Positions 45,020 to 54,061 of a stretch of 64,000 bases of DNA are shown here, piece by piece. The notes below the pieces were generated by a model. That model was given only the letters and a program-made list of their open reading frames with translations. It did no database searches and was not told the DNA's origin. The translations under genes were made by a program, and so were the position numbers. The stretch's first letter is position 1; each line of letters starts with the position of its first letter. This DNA comes from Acetobacterium sp. (lineage in GTDB: Bacteria; Bacillota; Clostridia; Eubacteriales; Eubacteriaceae), in contig NZ_JAUSPS010000029.1 in NCBI RefSeq assembly GCF_030652775.1, positions 1 to 64,000 of the forward strand, read 5' to 3'.

Positions 45020-45891
45020 TCGGGGCGAATTACAAAACATACGAATCTGCAGAGAAAAAGATTTCCTTCTGGCAGCGAATAAAAAGTATGCCGATCCTGT
45101 CTATGGTTATTCTTGGGATTATCATTCTGGGCTGTATTTTTGCGGAACAGGTTTATAATCATGATCCGACCGGTTTTTATCTACAAAATCTTAATCAACC
45201 GCCAAACTCAGAATTTTATTTTGGCACTGATTCCCTGGGAAGAGATATTTATTCGATGATCTGGTATGGCGGCCGGGTATCCATTCTGATCGGTTTATTG
45301 GGGATGGCGATTATCACTGTGATTGGTGTTATTTATGGCTGTGTCAGCGGAACTGCGAATTCCCGGGTCGATTCAATCATGATGCGAATTCCTGAGCTGA
45401 TAAACAGTATTCCTAACTTACTATTGATTTTATTGCTGACATCGGTCATGGGAACCCAGAATATTGTAAAAATATCATTTGTCATTGGGGTAACCGGATG
45501 GTGCGGTCTGGCGAGAATTGTCCGGAGTGAAGTCAGACAGATCCGCAGTAGTGAGTATGTCCTGGCGGCGCAATGTATGGGGAGCGGCTTTTTTCATATA
45601 ATGATAAAACACCTGATTCCCAATTTTATCTCCACCATTATGTTTGTGGTAGTCTCCAGCATTGGACTCAGCATCTCTATGGAGTCTACGCTCAGCTTTC
45701 TGGGTTTGGGACTGCCCGTTGATGTCGTTTCCTGGGGCAGTATGCTGTCTCTGGCTAACAAAGCGTTGCTGTCAAATTCATGGTGGGTCATTATCTTTCC
45801 GGGAGTATTTCTGATTACCACCCTGGTGTGTGTTACCAATATTGCATACTATTTTAGAAAAGAAACAAATAAGCGGGAAAGTTATCTCTGA
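44986..45891 (+). CDS. Opp/Nik-type ABC importer permease (NikC-like), second system
   Basis: 301 residues. The signature FYFGTDSLGRDIYSMIWYG is near residues 75-93, followed by five membrane segments and LAAQCMGSGFFHIMIKHLIPN as the EAA loop. ATG 44986 lies within the end of the upstream permease with GGAGG ahead, so translation is coupled. Confidence 0.88.
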   Translation: MEGNATDPFVLVGANYKTYESAEKKISFWQRIKSMPILSMVILGIIILGCIFAEQVYNHDPTGFYLQNLNQPPNSEFYFGTDSLGRDIYSMIWYGGRVSILIGLLGMAIITVIGVIYGCVSGTANSRVDSIMMRIPELINSIPNLLLILLLTSVMGTQNIVKISFVIGVTGWCGLARIVRSEVRQIRSSEYVLAAQCMGSGFFHIMIKHLIPNFISTIMFVVVSSIGLSISMESTLSFLGLGLPVDVVSWGSMLSLANKALLSNSWWVIIFPGVFLITTLVCVTNIAYYFRKETNKRESYL

Positions 45892-45933
45892 TTTTTGAGA
45901 TAGCGTTTAGTTAATTTTAGAGGAGAAAAAGTT

Positions 45934-47520
45934 ATGAATGTAAAGAAAAAGATTGTCAAATTGTTAGTTGGGTTACTTTGTTTAAGCACCATGGTTAGTT
46001 TTACGGGGTGCTCGTCAGCATCAGCTGACCAAAAATCATCGACTGGGTCGGATTTGTCAAACACCCTGGTATACGCTGGGGAAACCGCAGATTCCATTAA
46101 CCCGATTATTAACGAGGGCAGTGAATTGGCTGGGATCATTTTCTCAGGTTTGATGAAGTATGATGCATCAGGCAAGCCAATCATCGATTTGGCTGAAAGT
46201 TATACCTATGATGAGGGTTCATTAACATATACCTTTAAATTGCGGAAAGGGGTGAAATGGCATGATGGCCAACCGTTAACAGCACAGGATGTCGTTTTCA
46301 CCTACGATAAGCTGACAAAAGATACCACCTTATCGGCCAGTGTATTAAGTAACTATACCGACATTACCAGCGTGACGGCAATTGATGACAACACCGTGGC
46401 GATTACGCTTTCCCAATTCAACGCCGCCATGCTGGATAATTTTACCATTGGAATTGCTCCCAAACATTTATTGGATGGTCAGGATTTGACCACAGCCTCC
46501 TTTAATCAGGCGCCTGTGGGAACCGGCCGCTACAAATTTGTTGAGTGGGATAAAACCGGAGGAACCATCACCCTGGAAAAGAATGTCGATTATTACGATA
46601 AGGTGCCAAATATTGATCGGGTAGTTTATAAAACCGTTGCGGTGGAAAATACTAAAGCATTGATGCTCGAATCCGGTGAAGCCGATTTAGCCTGGCTGAA
46701 CGCAAACTATGCAGAAAAATTCCGAGGTAAAGATGGTTATAAAAATATCGATTTTACAACCGCCGACTATCGGGCGATTTCAGTGGATAATCGAACCGAT
46801 TTCTGGATAAAAAACAAAGATTCTGTTGGGGTTCTCAACGATGCAATTGATAAAGAGTCCGTGGTTAAGAGTGTGCTCAATAATCAGGGAAGCTCCGCAT
46901 ACAGCCCGATTCAGTTAAATGCCTTTGGTGGAAATACTGCCGCTGATATTTATAAATTTGATCTGAACAAATTTGCCCAGGAAATGCAGGCATTGGGTTG
47001 GACAAAAGGAGCTGATGGCATTTATGAACGAAATGGGGAAAGATTCCATTTTACCATTCAGGTTCGGGATTACGAAGAAGAACGAATTGACATTGCCAAC
47101 ATTGTTTCAAAACAGCTAAAAGAAGCCGGTGTGGATATGGAAATTGTTCTGGTTACAAAATTTGACTGGAAATCGGGATACAATGGATTCTTATCAGGCT
47201 ACGCTGTCGAATTTGATCCAGATGCACTTTATGCCCAATTTACCACCGATGGCAGTTCTAACACTATGAAATACTCAAACCCTGTCGTGGATGATTTATT
47301 GACAAAGGCCAGACATGAGAAAGATGTCACGGCCAGAAAAGACTTATATGGCCAATTTGAAGTAGCGTTCGCAAAACAGCCAGCTTCAGTACTGATTGCC
47401 TATCTGGATGGAAATTATGTCGGTATCAGTGGGCTTGAAGGACTCAATACCGATCGTGTTCTTGGACATCATGCCGTTGGTGTTATGTGGAATATTGAAG
47501 ATTGGACGCTTAATAAATAA
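45934..47520 (+). CDS. Opp/Nik-type substrate-binding lipoprotein, second system
   Basis: Extracellular solute-binding lipoprotein, 528 residues. Lipobox FTGC near residue 26. SBP_bac_5 marks include YTFKLRKGVKWHDGQPLTAQDVVFTYDKL and VAVENTKALMLESGEADLAW. AGAGGAGAAA precedes ATG 45934. The gene is followed by a stable hairpin and then the ATPase genes, as is common where the binding protein is made in excess. Confidence 0.9.
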   Translation: MNVKKKIVKLLVGLLCLSTMVSFTGCSSASADQKSSTGSDLSNTLVYAGETADSINPIINEGSELAGIIFSGLMKYDASGKPIIDLAESYTYDEGSLTYTFKLRKGVKWHDGQPLTAQDVVFTYDKLTKDTTLSASVLSNYTDITSVTAIDDNTVAITLSQFNAAMLDNFTIGIAPKHLLDGQDLTTASFNQAPVGTGRYKFVEWDKTGGTITLEKNVDYYDKVPNIDRVVYKTVAVENTKALMLESGEADLAWLNANYAEKFRGKDGYKNIDFTTADYRAISVDNRTDFWIKNKDSVGVLNDAIDKESVVKSVLNNQGSSAYSPIQLNAFGGNTAADIYKFDLNKFAQEMQALGWTKGADGIYERNGERFHFTIQVRDYEEERIDIANIVSKQLKEAGVDMEIVLVTKFDWKSGYNGFLSGYAVEFDPDALYAQFTTDGSSNTMKYSNPVVDDLLTKARHEKDVTARKDLYGQFEVAFAKQPASVLIAYLDGNYVGISGLEGLNTDRVLGHHAVGVMWNIEDWTLNK

Positions 47521-47558
47521 TTAAGCGCAAAATAAAAGGCTGTAAGCATTCTTTGTTT

Positions 47559-47584
47559 GCCGGATGTTCAGTTGAGCATCCGGC
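47559..47584 (+). repeat. Intra-operon hairpin after the binding-protein gene
   Basis: GCCGGATG pairs with CATCCGGC around a 10-base loop, with no T run. It may stabilise the mRNA 3' end of the binding-protein segment, so that less of the ATPase is made. Confidence 0.7.
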
Positions 47585-47613
47585 ATCTATCGATAGAATA
47601 GGGAGGGCAATAG

Positions 47614-48633
47614 ATGGTGGAACCGATTTTGCAATTGAAAAACTTATCAGTGAGTTTTGATACTAAAAATGGTGAGGTTGAAGCGGTCAGAGATGTCAGT
47701 CTGACACTGAAAAAAGGTGAAATATTAGCCATTGTCGGGGAATCCGGCTGTGGAAAAACGGTGATGAGCCAAGCCGTTCTAAAACTGCTACCGAAAACTT
47801 CAAGAATCAAACAAGGGCAAATCATTGTCGATGGCGAAGACATTACCGACTATAAGGAAAAGGAAATGAGAAAACTGCGAGGTGGTGTTATGTCGATGGT
47901 TTTTCAGGATCCAATGACCACCCTCAACCCGACAATTCCGATTGGTAAACAGATAACAGAGGCTATTGTTAAACACAATAAAGTCAGTAAGGACGAGGCA
48001 AAGAAACGGGGAATCGAAATGCTCAATTTGGTGGGGATTAACAGAGAGGAAGAGATGTTTTCGTTGCAGCCACACTTTTTTTCCGGCGGAATGAGACAGC
48101 GTTGTGTACTGGCAATCGCCCTGGCATCAAATCCCCAAATTTTGTTTGCTGATGAAGCGACCACCGCGCTTGATGTAACGGTTCAGGCAAAAATATTAGA
48201 CTTACTGTTAGATATCCGTAATAAAACCGGGATTTCCATTGTGTTTATTTCGCATGATCTGGGTGTTGTTGCCAGAATTGCCGATCGCGTGGCAGTAATG
48301 TATGCCGGAAAAATTGTGGAGATTGGAACCGCAGAAGATATATTTTATAACCCCAGACATCCCTATGTATGGGGACTGATGTCGGCTTTGCCGGCACTGA
48401 CTAAGGCGGGTGAGTCGTTGGCCACCATTCCCGGAACCCCACCGATTATGCTAAACCCACCCCCAGGCGATGCGTTTGCGATACGAAATCGATATGCTCT
48501 CGCCATTGATTATGAAGAAATGCCCCCGATGTATGAAGTCTCACCCACCCATTATGCGGCAACATGGCTGATGGATGAAAAAGCACCCAAAATTAAACCA
48601 CCAATTTCATTGAAAAGGATGGAAAAAGAATGA
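47614..48633 (+). CDS. Opp/Nik-type importer ATPase 1, second system (DppD/NikD-like)
   Basis: 339 residues. Walker A GESGCGKT near residues 40-47, Q-loop MVFQDPMTTLNP, signature FSGGMRQRCVLAIAL, Walker B ILFADEATTALD, switch His in ISHDLGVVARI. It has the C-terminal oligopeptide-transporter-type extension (HPYVWGLMSALPAL), in contrast to the ATPases of the first system. The partner gene overlaps its stop. Confidence 0.9.
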   Translation: MVEPILQLKNLSVSFDTKNGEVEAVRDVSLTLKKGEILAIVGESGCGKTVMSQAVLKLLPKTSRIKQGQIIVDGEDITDYKEKEMRKLRGGVMSMVFQDPMTTLNPTIPIGKQITEAIVKHNKVSKDEAKKRGIEMLNLVGINREEEMFSLQPHFFSGGMRQRCVLAIALASNPQILFADEATTALDVTVQAKILDLLLDIRNKTGISIVFISHDLGVVARIADRVAVMYAGKIVEIGTAEDIFYNPRHPYVWGLMSALPALTKAGESLATIPGTPPIMLNPPPGDAFAIRNRYALAIDYEEMPPMYEVSPTHYAATWLMDEKAPKIKPPISLKRMEKE

Positions 48634-49553
48634 TGAACTCAGAGCCAATTTTAAGTGTGTCAAATCTGCAGCAGCATTTTAAAATCAATAAAGATTTAAC
48701 AATTAAAGCCGTCAATGGCGTCGATTTTGAGGTTAAAAAAGGCGAAGTGGTTGGTTTAGTTGGTGAAACGGGATCGGGTAAATCGACAGTTGCCCGAACC
48801 ATCATGGGTATTTATCCGGCAACAGCGGGCGAAGTCTATTTTAAAGGAAATCTGATTTCGGACAAGGGGGTGTATCGAAAAAACAAAGGCGATATTAACA
48901 AAAATATGCAGATTATCTTTCAGGATTCAGCAGCAGCACTTAACCCCAGAATGACAATTGAAGAAATTATAACGGAGCCAATTGTTGTAAATAAATTGCT
49001 GCAAGACAAAAATAAAATTCAGGAAAAATTGGACACCCTTTTAATGGAAGTGGGACTAGATCACACCTTTAAAAAGAAATACCCAACCGAAATATCGGGT
49101 GGTCAGCGACAACGTGTTGCGATTGCCCGGTGTTTGAGCACAAGTCCGGATTTAATCATTGCTGACGAACCGATTGCATCACTGGATGTTTCCATACAGG
49201 CTCAAATAATCACCTTATTTCAGCGGTTGCAACGGGAGCATGGGTTTTCGTTTCTTTTGATTGCCCATGATCTTTCAATAATTAAATTTATCTGTGACAA
49301 GGTGGCAGTGATGCTCCATGGAAAGATTATGGAAATTGGGCCAACCGAAGAAATTTTCACAAGACCGGCTCATCCCTATACGCAGTCCTTATTATCAGCA
49401 GTGCCGGTGCCAGATCCAATTTATGAACGAAATAAAATATTAATTGATTATGATGCAAGAAGTGCGATAGAAGAAGCTGAAATGGTGGAATTATCACCAA
49501 AACACCGTGTTTTTAATAATTTTCCCAGCCTGGTGTTCCAAAAATTATATTAA
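48630..49553 (+). CDS. Opp/Nik-type importer ATPase 2, second system (DppF/NikE-like)
   Basis: 307 residues with Walker A GETGSGKST near residue 45-53, Q-loop IIFQDSAAALNPR, signature ISGGQRQRVAIARCL and Walker B LIIADEPIASLD. The C-terminal part holds HPYTQSLLSAVPVPDP. It overlaps the stop of ATPase 1 by four bases (ATGA). Last gene of this operon; a terminator follows. Confidence 0.9.
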   Translation: MMNSEPILSVSNLQQHFKINKDLTIKAVNGVDFEVKKGEVVGLVGETGSGKSTVARTIMGIYPATAGEVYFKGNLISDKGVYRKNKGDINKNMQIIFQDSAAALNPRMTIEEIITEPIVVNKLLQDKNKIQEKLDTLLMEVGLDHTFKKKYPTEISGGQRQRVAIARCLSTSPDLIIADEPIASLDVSIQAQIITLFQRLQREHGFSFLLIAHDLSIIKFICDKVAVMLHGKIMEIGPTEEIFTRPAHPYTQSLLSAVPVPDPIYERNKILIDYDARSAIEEAEMVELSPKHRVFNNFPSLVFQKLY

Positions 49554-49576
49554 CTGACTAGGGTCAGTTTCAAAAA

Positions 49577-49621
49577 CGATTATCGACCGTTATTTTTAAA
49601 AGGCCGATAATCATTTTTTTA
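49577..49621 (+). terminator. Terminator of the methyltransferase-Nik operon
   Basis: CGATTATCG-ACC pairs with GG-CCGATAATC, followed by seven T. Confidence 0.8.
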
Positions 49622-49703
49622 GTTAGAATCCGGACAGTGCTAAGAAATCTCGCCAAAACAATTATTAAGACTTTAGAAGAAAATCTAGAAACTGCGGGCT
49701 TTT

Positions 49704-49802
49704 TTGATTCGATAAGACGATACGTGGTATAATAAAAAATATTAGCAGTAAAATCCTGTCTTGAAACCCAATGGAAAATCAAAGACAGGATTTATTTTTT
49801 TA
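49704..49802 (+). promoter_or_regulatory. Strong promoter running straight into a terminator-like hairpin
   Basis: TTGATT (49704-49709) and TATAAT (49728-49733), spacing 18. Seventeen bases on, AAATCCTGTCTT pairs with AAGACAGGATTT and is followed by A and seven T. A small RNA of about 60 bases, or an attenuator for the glycosyltransferase operon at 49891, would be made. No SD or small frame was seen. Confidence 0.55.
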
Positions 49803-49890
49803 CAAAGGTATTTTGTGTTTTAGAGATTTTTATGTTTTAAGAGATTTGTTGTGTTTTTGAGGCGGATTAAAATAATGTTTAAGGTGAAGA

Positions 49891-50829
49891 ATGATGGAGA
49901 AACAAACAATAAGTATGGTGATTCCTTGTTATTGTGAAGAAGAGGTCATTCCCCTTTTTTATGATACACTGGTGAATGAGGTTATTTCTCAGATGCCAAC
50001 GGTAGATTTTGAGATTCTGTTTATTGATGATGGTTCTAAAGATAAGACCCTGACGATCATAAAAGATCTCAATAAAAAAGATCGTCGCATCAAGTACATA
50101 TCCTTTTCCCGGAATTTTGGTAAAGAAGCGGCCATTTATGCCGGGTTAAACTATGCCACCGGGAACTACATCGGGATTATGGATGTTGATTTGCAGGATC
50201 CGCCGGCCTTAATCATGCCCATGTATGAGGCTCTAATTAATGAGGATGTTGACTGTGTGGCAGCCTGTCGTGAAAGCCGCGCCAAAGAATCGCGCATTCG
50301 TTCTTTTTTTGCAAAACGCTTTTACAAGCTGATCAATCGGATGACGGGCATGGAAATTGTCGAAGGGGCACGAGATTTTAGACTGATGAAGCGTTTTGTG
50401 GTCGAAGCTGTTTTGGCGGTCGGTGAGTATAATCGCTTTTCAAAGGGTATTTTTGAATGGGTTGGTTTCAAGACAAAATGGCTGCCCTATCAGGATGCTA
50501 AGCGAGCAGCCGGAAAAACAAAGTGGTCTTTTTGGGAATTATGCCTTTATTCAATGGAAGGGATCATCGGTTTTTCAACCGCACCGTTGGCCTTTGCCTC
50601 CGCCACGGGGCTGCTTTTTTGTGGACTATCCTTTGTGGCCATTGTCGTGATCATTATTCGGGAAATATTATGGCATGGTTCCGCCTATGGGTGGGCTTCG
50701 CTGGTGTGTTTGATTTTTCTGATCAGTGGGATTCAGTTATTCAGCATCGGGATTTTGGGTCAATACCTGGCCAAAACTTATCTGGAAACAAAAAAACGAC
50801 CGATTTTCATTGTTAAGGAACGCAATTAA
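49891..50829 (+). CDS. GtrB/DPM-family polyprenyl-phosphate glycosyltransferase
   Basis: Family 2 glycosyltransferase, 312 residues. The GT-A domain (1-210) has FIDDGSKDKT near residue 48, DVDLQDPP near 100 (DXD motif) and ends in two membrane segments (about 235-290), as in GtrB. It charges polyprenyl phosphate with a sugar on the cytosolic face. The next gene begins immediately after its stop and encodes a GT-C-type protein that could use the product. Confidence 0.85.
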   Translation: MMEKQTISMVIPCYCEEEVIPLFYDTLVNEVISQMPTVDFEILFIDDGSKDKTLTIIKDLNKKDRRIKYISFSRNFGKEAAIYAGLNYATGNYIGIMDVDLQDPPALIMPMYEALINEDVDCVAACRESRAKESRIRSFFAKRFYKLINRMTGMEIVEGARDFRLMKRFVVEAVLAVGEYNRFSKGIFEWVGFKTKWLPYQDAKRAAGKTKWSFWELCLYSMEGIIGFSTAPLAFASATGLLFCGLSFVAIVVIIIREILWHGSAYGWASLVCLIFLISGIQLFSIGILGQYLAKTYLETKKRPIFIVKERN

Positions 50830-52317
50830 ATGAAGACATCCAAAAATTCGCTTCTGGACTATGGAATTCTGGCGTTAATCGCGGTTCTTTTTCTACTGGT
50901 ATTTGCTTATGGAACCAGCCCCCTGTTTATCGATAATTTTGGTATCTCCGATTCGGCGATATTTTTACTGATTGGTAAGGGCCTAACCGCTGGTTACATT
51001 CCCTATGTGGACTTATTTGATCATAAGGGGCCAGTCATGTTTTTTATCGAAGCCTTTGGCTGGTGGATCAGTCCCAATCGTTTTGGCAACTTTTTGGTGC
51101 AATGGCTTTTTATGGCCGCAAACCTGGTGCTGATTTTTAAAATGGGGCGATTGTTTTTAGCAAAAAAGTGGTGTTGGATTCCGGTTGTTTTCTTTTTGTT
51201 GATTCTGGCCGCCACCTTTGAAGGCGGAAACTTAACCGAGGAATATAGTTTGCCGTTTCTATTTTTACCGCTATACCTGGCCACAAAATATTTTAAGTTA
51301 GAGCCGCTGGGAAAGGCCAAGCATCCGCCACTCTATGCGCTGGTGTATGGGATCTGCTTTACGCTGATCATCTTTATCCGCTTAAACAACAGCGTGTTTA
51401 TTGGTGCGATCGTCTTAGTCGTGATGATCCAATTGCTGGCCAATCAGTCGTTTCGCAATTTTTTTGATAATGTCCTGACATTTCTTAGTGGTTCGATTTT
51501 TGTCTGTTTACTGGTAGCTATTTATTTTTTGGCAAATCATGCTTTGGGTGATATGATTTATGGAACCTTTCTGTTTAATCTCAAATATGCTGGGGGGATG
51601 TCAGGGATATCAACACCAGAGGAGTTTGTGAAATTTGGTTATGGCATTACTCCAGTGATTTTTTCTTTTAGTATGGGCGTTTATTATTTGCTGAAAAAAG
51701 TAAGTAAAGAAATCGGCTGGTTATTAATCACCGGATCCCTGACAACCTTTTTTTCGCTGCTACTCGGCGGGGTTTTCTACCATTATTTTATCTTAACGAC
51801 GCCATGCTTTGTTTTGGCCATTATTTTACTGATTGAGCTCTATGTAATAAATGGGAAAATGCTGATCCAAGAAAATTATCGCGTGGTGCTAGTCGGAGTA
51901 TTGGCACTGCTGCTGATAACGGTGGGCAGCTACCTGAACTTTGCAGATCAGACGGTTCGGGAAATTGTTGCCGAACAACCGAATAACAGCTATTATGAAG
52001 ATGCCCAGACCATCAAAAATTTAATCCCGGCTGACGATTTAGACAGCGTTTTGGGTTATTCGGTTCCCGCCGGATGGTTTCTAAAGGCGGATATCACACC
52101 CTGTTATAAATATTTTACGATGCAGGAATGGTGGGGTCGCTACGATCCGCAGGTGCTTATTGATACCAATAAGCTACTGGAAAATGATCCGCCTAAATGG
52201 ATCGTTTTAAATAATGATCCCCAACAAAACCAGACGCTCTATGCTGTTCTGGGGAAGAAATATGAATTAATCACCAAGGATACGGTCATTTCTTTATACC
52301 ATCTCAAAAGTGAATAA
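50830..52317 (+). CDS. GT-C-type integral membrane glycosyltransferase-like protein
   Basis: 495 residues with about ten membrane segments, an extracytoplasmic loop after the first (residues about 33-60, containing the acidic-type DSAIFLLIGKG and YVDLFDHKGP runs usual in GT-C enzymes) and a soluble C-terminal part from about 360. It probably transfers sugar from a polyprenyl carrier to a surface target, with the GtrB-like partner directly upstream. Family membership beyond GT-C is not sure. Confidence 0.7.
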   Translation: MKTSKNSLLDYGILALIAVLFLLVFAYGTSPLFIDNFGISDSAIFLLIGKGLTAGYIPYVDLFDHKGPVMFFIEAFGWWISPNRFGNFLVQWLFMAANLVLIFKMGRLFLAKKWCWIPVVFFLLILAATFEGGNLTEEYSLPFLFLPLYLATKYFKLEPLGKAKHPPLYALVYGICFTLIIFIRLNNSVFIGAIVLVVMIQLLANQSFRNFFDNVLTFLSGSIFVCLLVAIYFLANHALGDMIYGTFLFNLKYAGGMSGISTPEEFVKFGYGITPVIFSFSMGVYYLLKKVSKEIGWLLITGSLTTFFSLLLGGVFYHYFILTTPCFVLAIILLIELYVINGKMLIQENYRVVLVGVLALLLITVGSYLNFADQTVREIVAEQPNNSYYEDAQTIKNLIPADDLDSVLGYSVPAGWFLKADITPCYKYFTMQEWWGRYDPQVLIDTNKLLENDPPKWIVLNNDPQQNQTLYAVLGKKYELITKDTVISLYHLKSE

Positions 52318-52351
52318 ATAAAATGAGTAAATAAAACCCGGTAACCGGGAT

Positions 52352-52414
52352 GAAAAGCGATTGTCGACCATTTAAACTAAAATGGTTGACAATCGCTTTT
52401 CTTTTGGTTAGAAT
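52352..52414 (+). promoter_or_regulatory. BirA-type operator, promoter and hairpin before birA
   Basis: The dyad TTGTCGACC (52361-52369), 14 bases, GGTTGACAA (52384-52392) resembles the BirA biotin operator form TTGTAAACC-N-GGTTTACAA. The right arm contains the -35 TTGACA (52386-52391), with TAGAAT at 52409-52414, spacing 17. The whole region, AAAAGCGA to TCGCTTTT, is a long stem with a T-rich 3' end, so it may also end the glycosyltransferase transcript. Confidence 0.65.
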
Positions 52415-52433
52415 AGCAACAAGAGGTGATGAA

Positions 52434-53414
52434 ATGTCGACAAAACAAAAATTATTACAAACCTTGGAAGAAAATCGCGATACCTATCTCTCCGGAGAAG
52501 TGCTGGCCAGCACCATGGCTGTCTCGCGGTCAGCCATCTGGAAGGCCATCAAAACACTAAAAGAAGCAGGTTATGAAATAGAGTCCACCACCAACAAAGG
52601 CTACCGGTTAAAAAGCGAATCGGATCTGATGTCGGCGGAAGGAATACATCCCTGGCTGTCCCCGACCAATCAGGAGCTTGAACTGATTGTCTATCAAACC
52701 GTTGGCTCTACTAATCAGGAAGCCAAGAAATTGGCACTGGAAGGGGCAAAAACGGGAACTGTTATTATCGCTGAAGAGCAAACCCAGGGACGGGGCCGAA
52801 TGGGCCGTTCCTTTTATTCACCGCCCAAAAGCGGGATTTATTTAAGTCTGGTGCTGCGACCCGATGTGGCCGCCCGGGATGCGGTGCTGTTAACCACCGG
52901 CGCATCGGTGGGGGTTTGCCGGGCCATCAAAAAAGTGACGGGTATTGATACCCAGATCAAATGGGTCAATGATATTTATCGGGGCGACCGGAAAATTGTC
53001 GGGATTCTCACCGAGGCGGTGACTAACTTTGAGAACGGACAGTTCGAGTTTGTGATCATCGGCATCGGGGTGAATTTTAAACAGTCGGAAGCGGCTTTAC
53101 CGAAAGAGCTGGAAGACATTGTCGGGACGCTATTTGATGAAAAACCGGATGCCCTGACCCGTAATCGGCTGGCGGCAGAAATTATCAACGAGGTCTTAAC
53201 TATCTGTGACGATCTGACTAATCGGAATTTTTTAGAGGAATACAAAACCCACTCGATGGTTTTAGGAAAACAGATTAAGGTTTTTCGGAACAATGAATGG
53301 GAAGTGGCAACCGCCCTGGACATCAGTGACGAAGGTGGTTTAATTATCAAAAATCAATTTGGACAGACGGAAACCCTGAATTCAGGAGAAATCAGTATTA
53401 GAAAATTAGAATAG
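52434..53414 (+). CDS. birA: Biotin protein ligase/biotin operon repressor BirA
   Basis: 326 residues. An N-terminal winged helix (about 5-62; SGEVLASTMAVSRSAIWKAIKTL) binds operator DNA. The ligase domain has GRGRMGRSFYSP near residue 120, KWVNDIY near 180 and a C-terminal SH3-like part ending in SGEISIRKLE. ATG 52434 was chosen because AAGAGGTGATGAA precedes it and the frame before it lies inside the operator. It attaches biotin to carboxylases and would repress its own operon from the dyad just upstream. Confidence 0.93.
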   Translation: MSTKQKLLQTLEENRDTYLSGEVLASTMAVSRSAIWKAIKTLKEAGYEIESTTNKGYRLKSESDLMSAEGIHPWLSPTNQELELIVYQTVGSTNQEAKKLALEGAKTGTVIIAEEQTQGRGRMGRSFYSPPKSGIYLSLVLRPDVAARDAVLLTTGASVGVCRAIKKVTGIDTQIKWVNDIYRGDRKIVGILTEAVTNFENGQFEFVIIGIGVNFKQSEAALPKELEDIVGTLFDEKPDALTRNRLAAEIINEVLTICDDLTNRNFLEEYKTHSMVLGKQIKVFRNNEWEVATALDISDEGGLIIKNQFGQTETLNSGEISIRKLE

Positions 53415-53415
53415 G

Positions 53416-54009
53416 ATGGAAGAAATGATCGAAAAAAACAGAATCAATAAAAATACCCTCAATATAAGAATGCTGGTGCTGTGCGGTCTGTTTTCCGCAT
53501 TGATCGTGGTGGGGGCGATGATTAAAGTGCCGCTACCGGGAATACCTTTAACCCTCCAGACGATGTTTGTACTTCTGGCAGGGCTGTTGCTGGGTTCCCG
53601 AGGCGGTCTGATTGCGGTCTTAGTGTATATCTTTATGGGTCTGGTGGGTTTGCCGGTGTTTACCGGTGGCGGCGGATTAATGTATGTCTTTAAACCAACC
53701 TTCGGCTATATTATTGGTTTTGCACTGGGCGCCTATGTCACCGGATGGTTGGCGGAAAGAAACCCTAATAACTCAACTAGGCAGATGATTATCGCAGCGG
53801 TGGCTGGAACCGCCGTCATCTACGCCGTGGGATTACCTTGGTATTATGTGATCCTCAATTATTATCTGAATACGCCAGTGGGAGCGGCAACGGTAATGAT
53901 GTCGGGATTTGTGATGACTCTACCGGGGGGGATAATCAAGATTGCCCTCAGCGTACTGTTGGCCAAACGACTGGCACCGATGATCGGGCGAGGGATGCTC
54001 GCAAAATAA
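53416..54009 (+). CDS. bioY: Biotin transporter substrate-binding component BioY
   Basis: S component of an ECF transporter, about 195 residues with six membrane segments. Marks are KVPLPGIPLTLQTMFVLLAGLLLGSRGG and GLVGLPVFTGGGGLMY, and FGYIIGFALGAYVTGWL. It starts one base after birA stops. ATG 53416 or 53425 are both possible; no energy-coupling partners are near. The BirA-type operator before birA would also control it. Confidence 0.92.
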   Translation: MEEMIEKNRINKNTLNIRMLVLCGLFSALIVVGAMIKVPLPGIPLTLQTMFVLLAGLLLGSRGGLIAVLVYIFMGLVGLPVFTGGGGLMYVFKPTFGYIIGFALGAYVTGWLAERNPNNSTRQMIIAAVAGTAVIYAVGLPWYYVILNYYLNTPVGAATVMMSGFVMTLPGGIIKIALSVLLAKRLAPMIGRGMLAK

Positions 54010-54061
54010 TTTTGTGAAAGCCGCTGGATGAAGTAGTATAGCTATAAAGATAGGATACGTA

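Noticed and set aside
49570-49782. Small protein gene on the minus strand between the Nik operon and the glycosyltransferase
   Set aside because: The frame crosses two terminator hairpins, has a low-complexity composition and no ribosome site.
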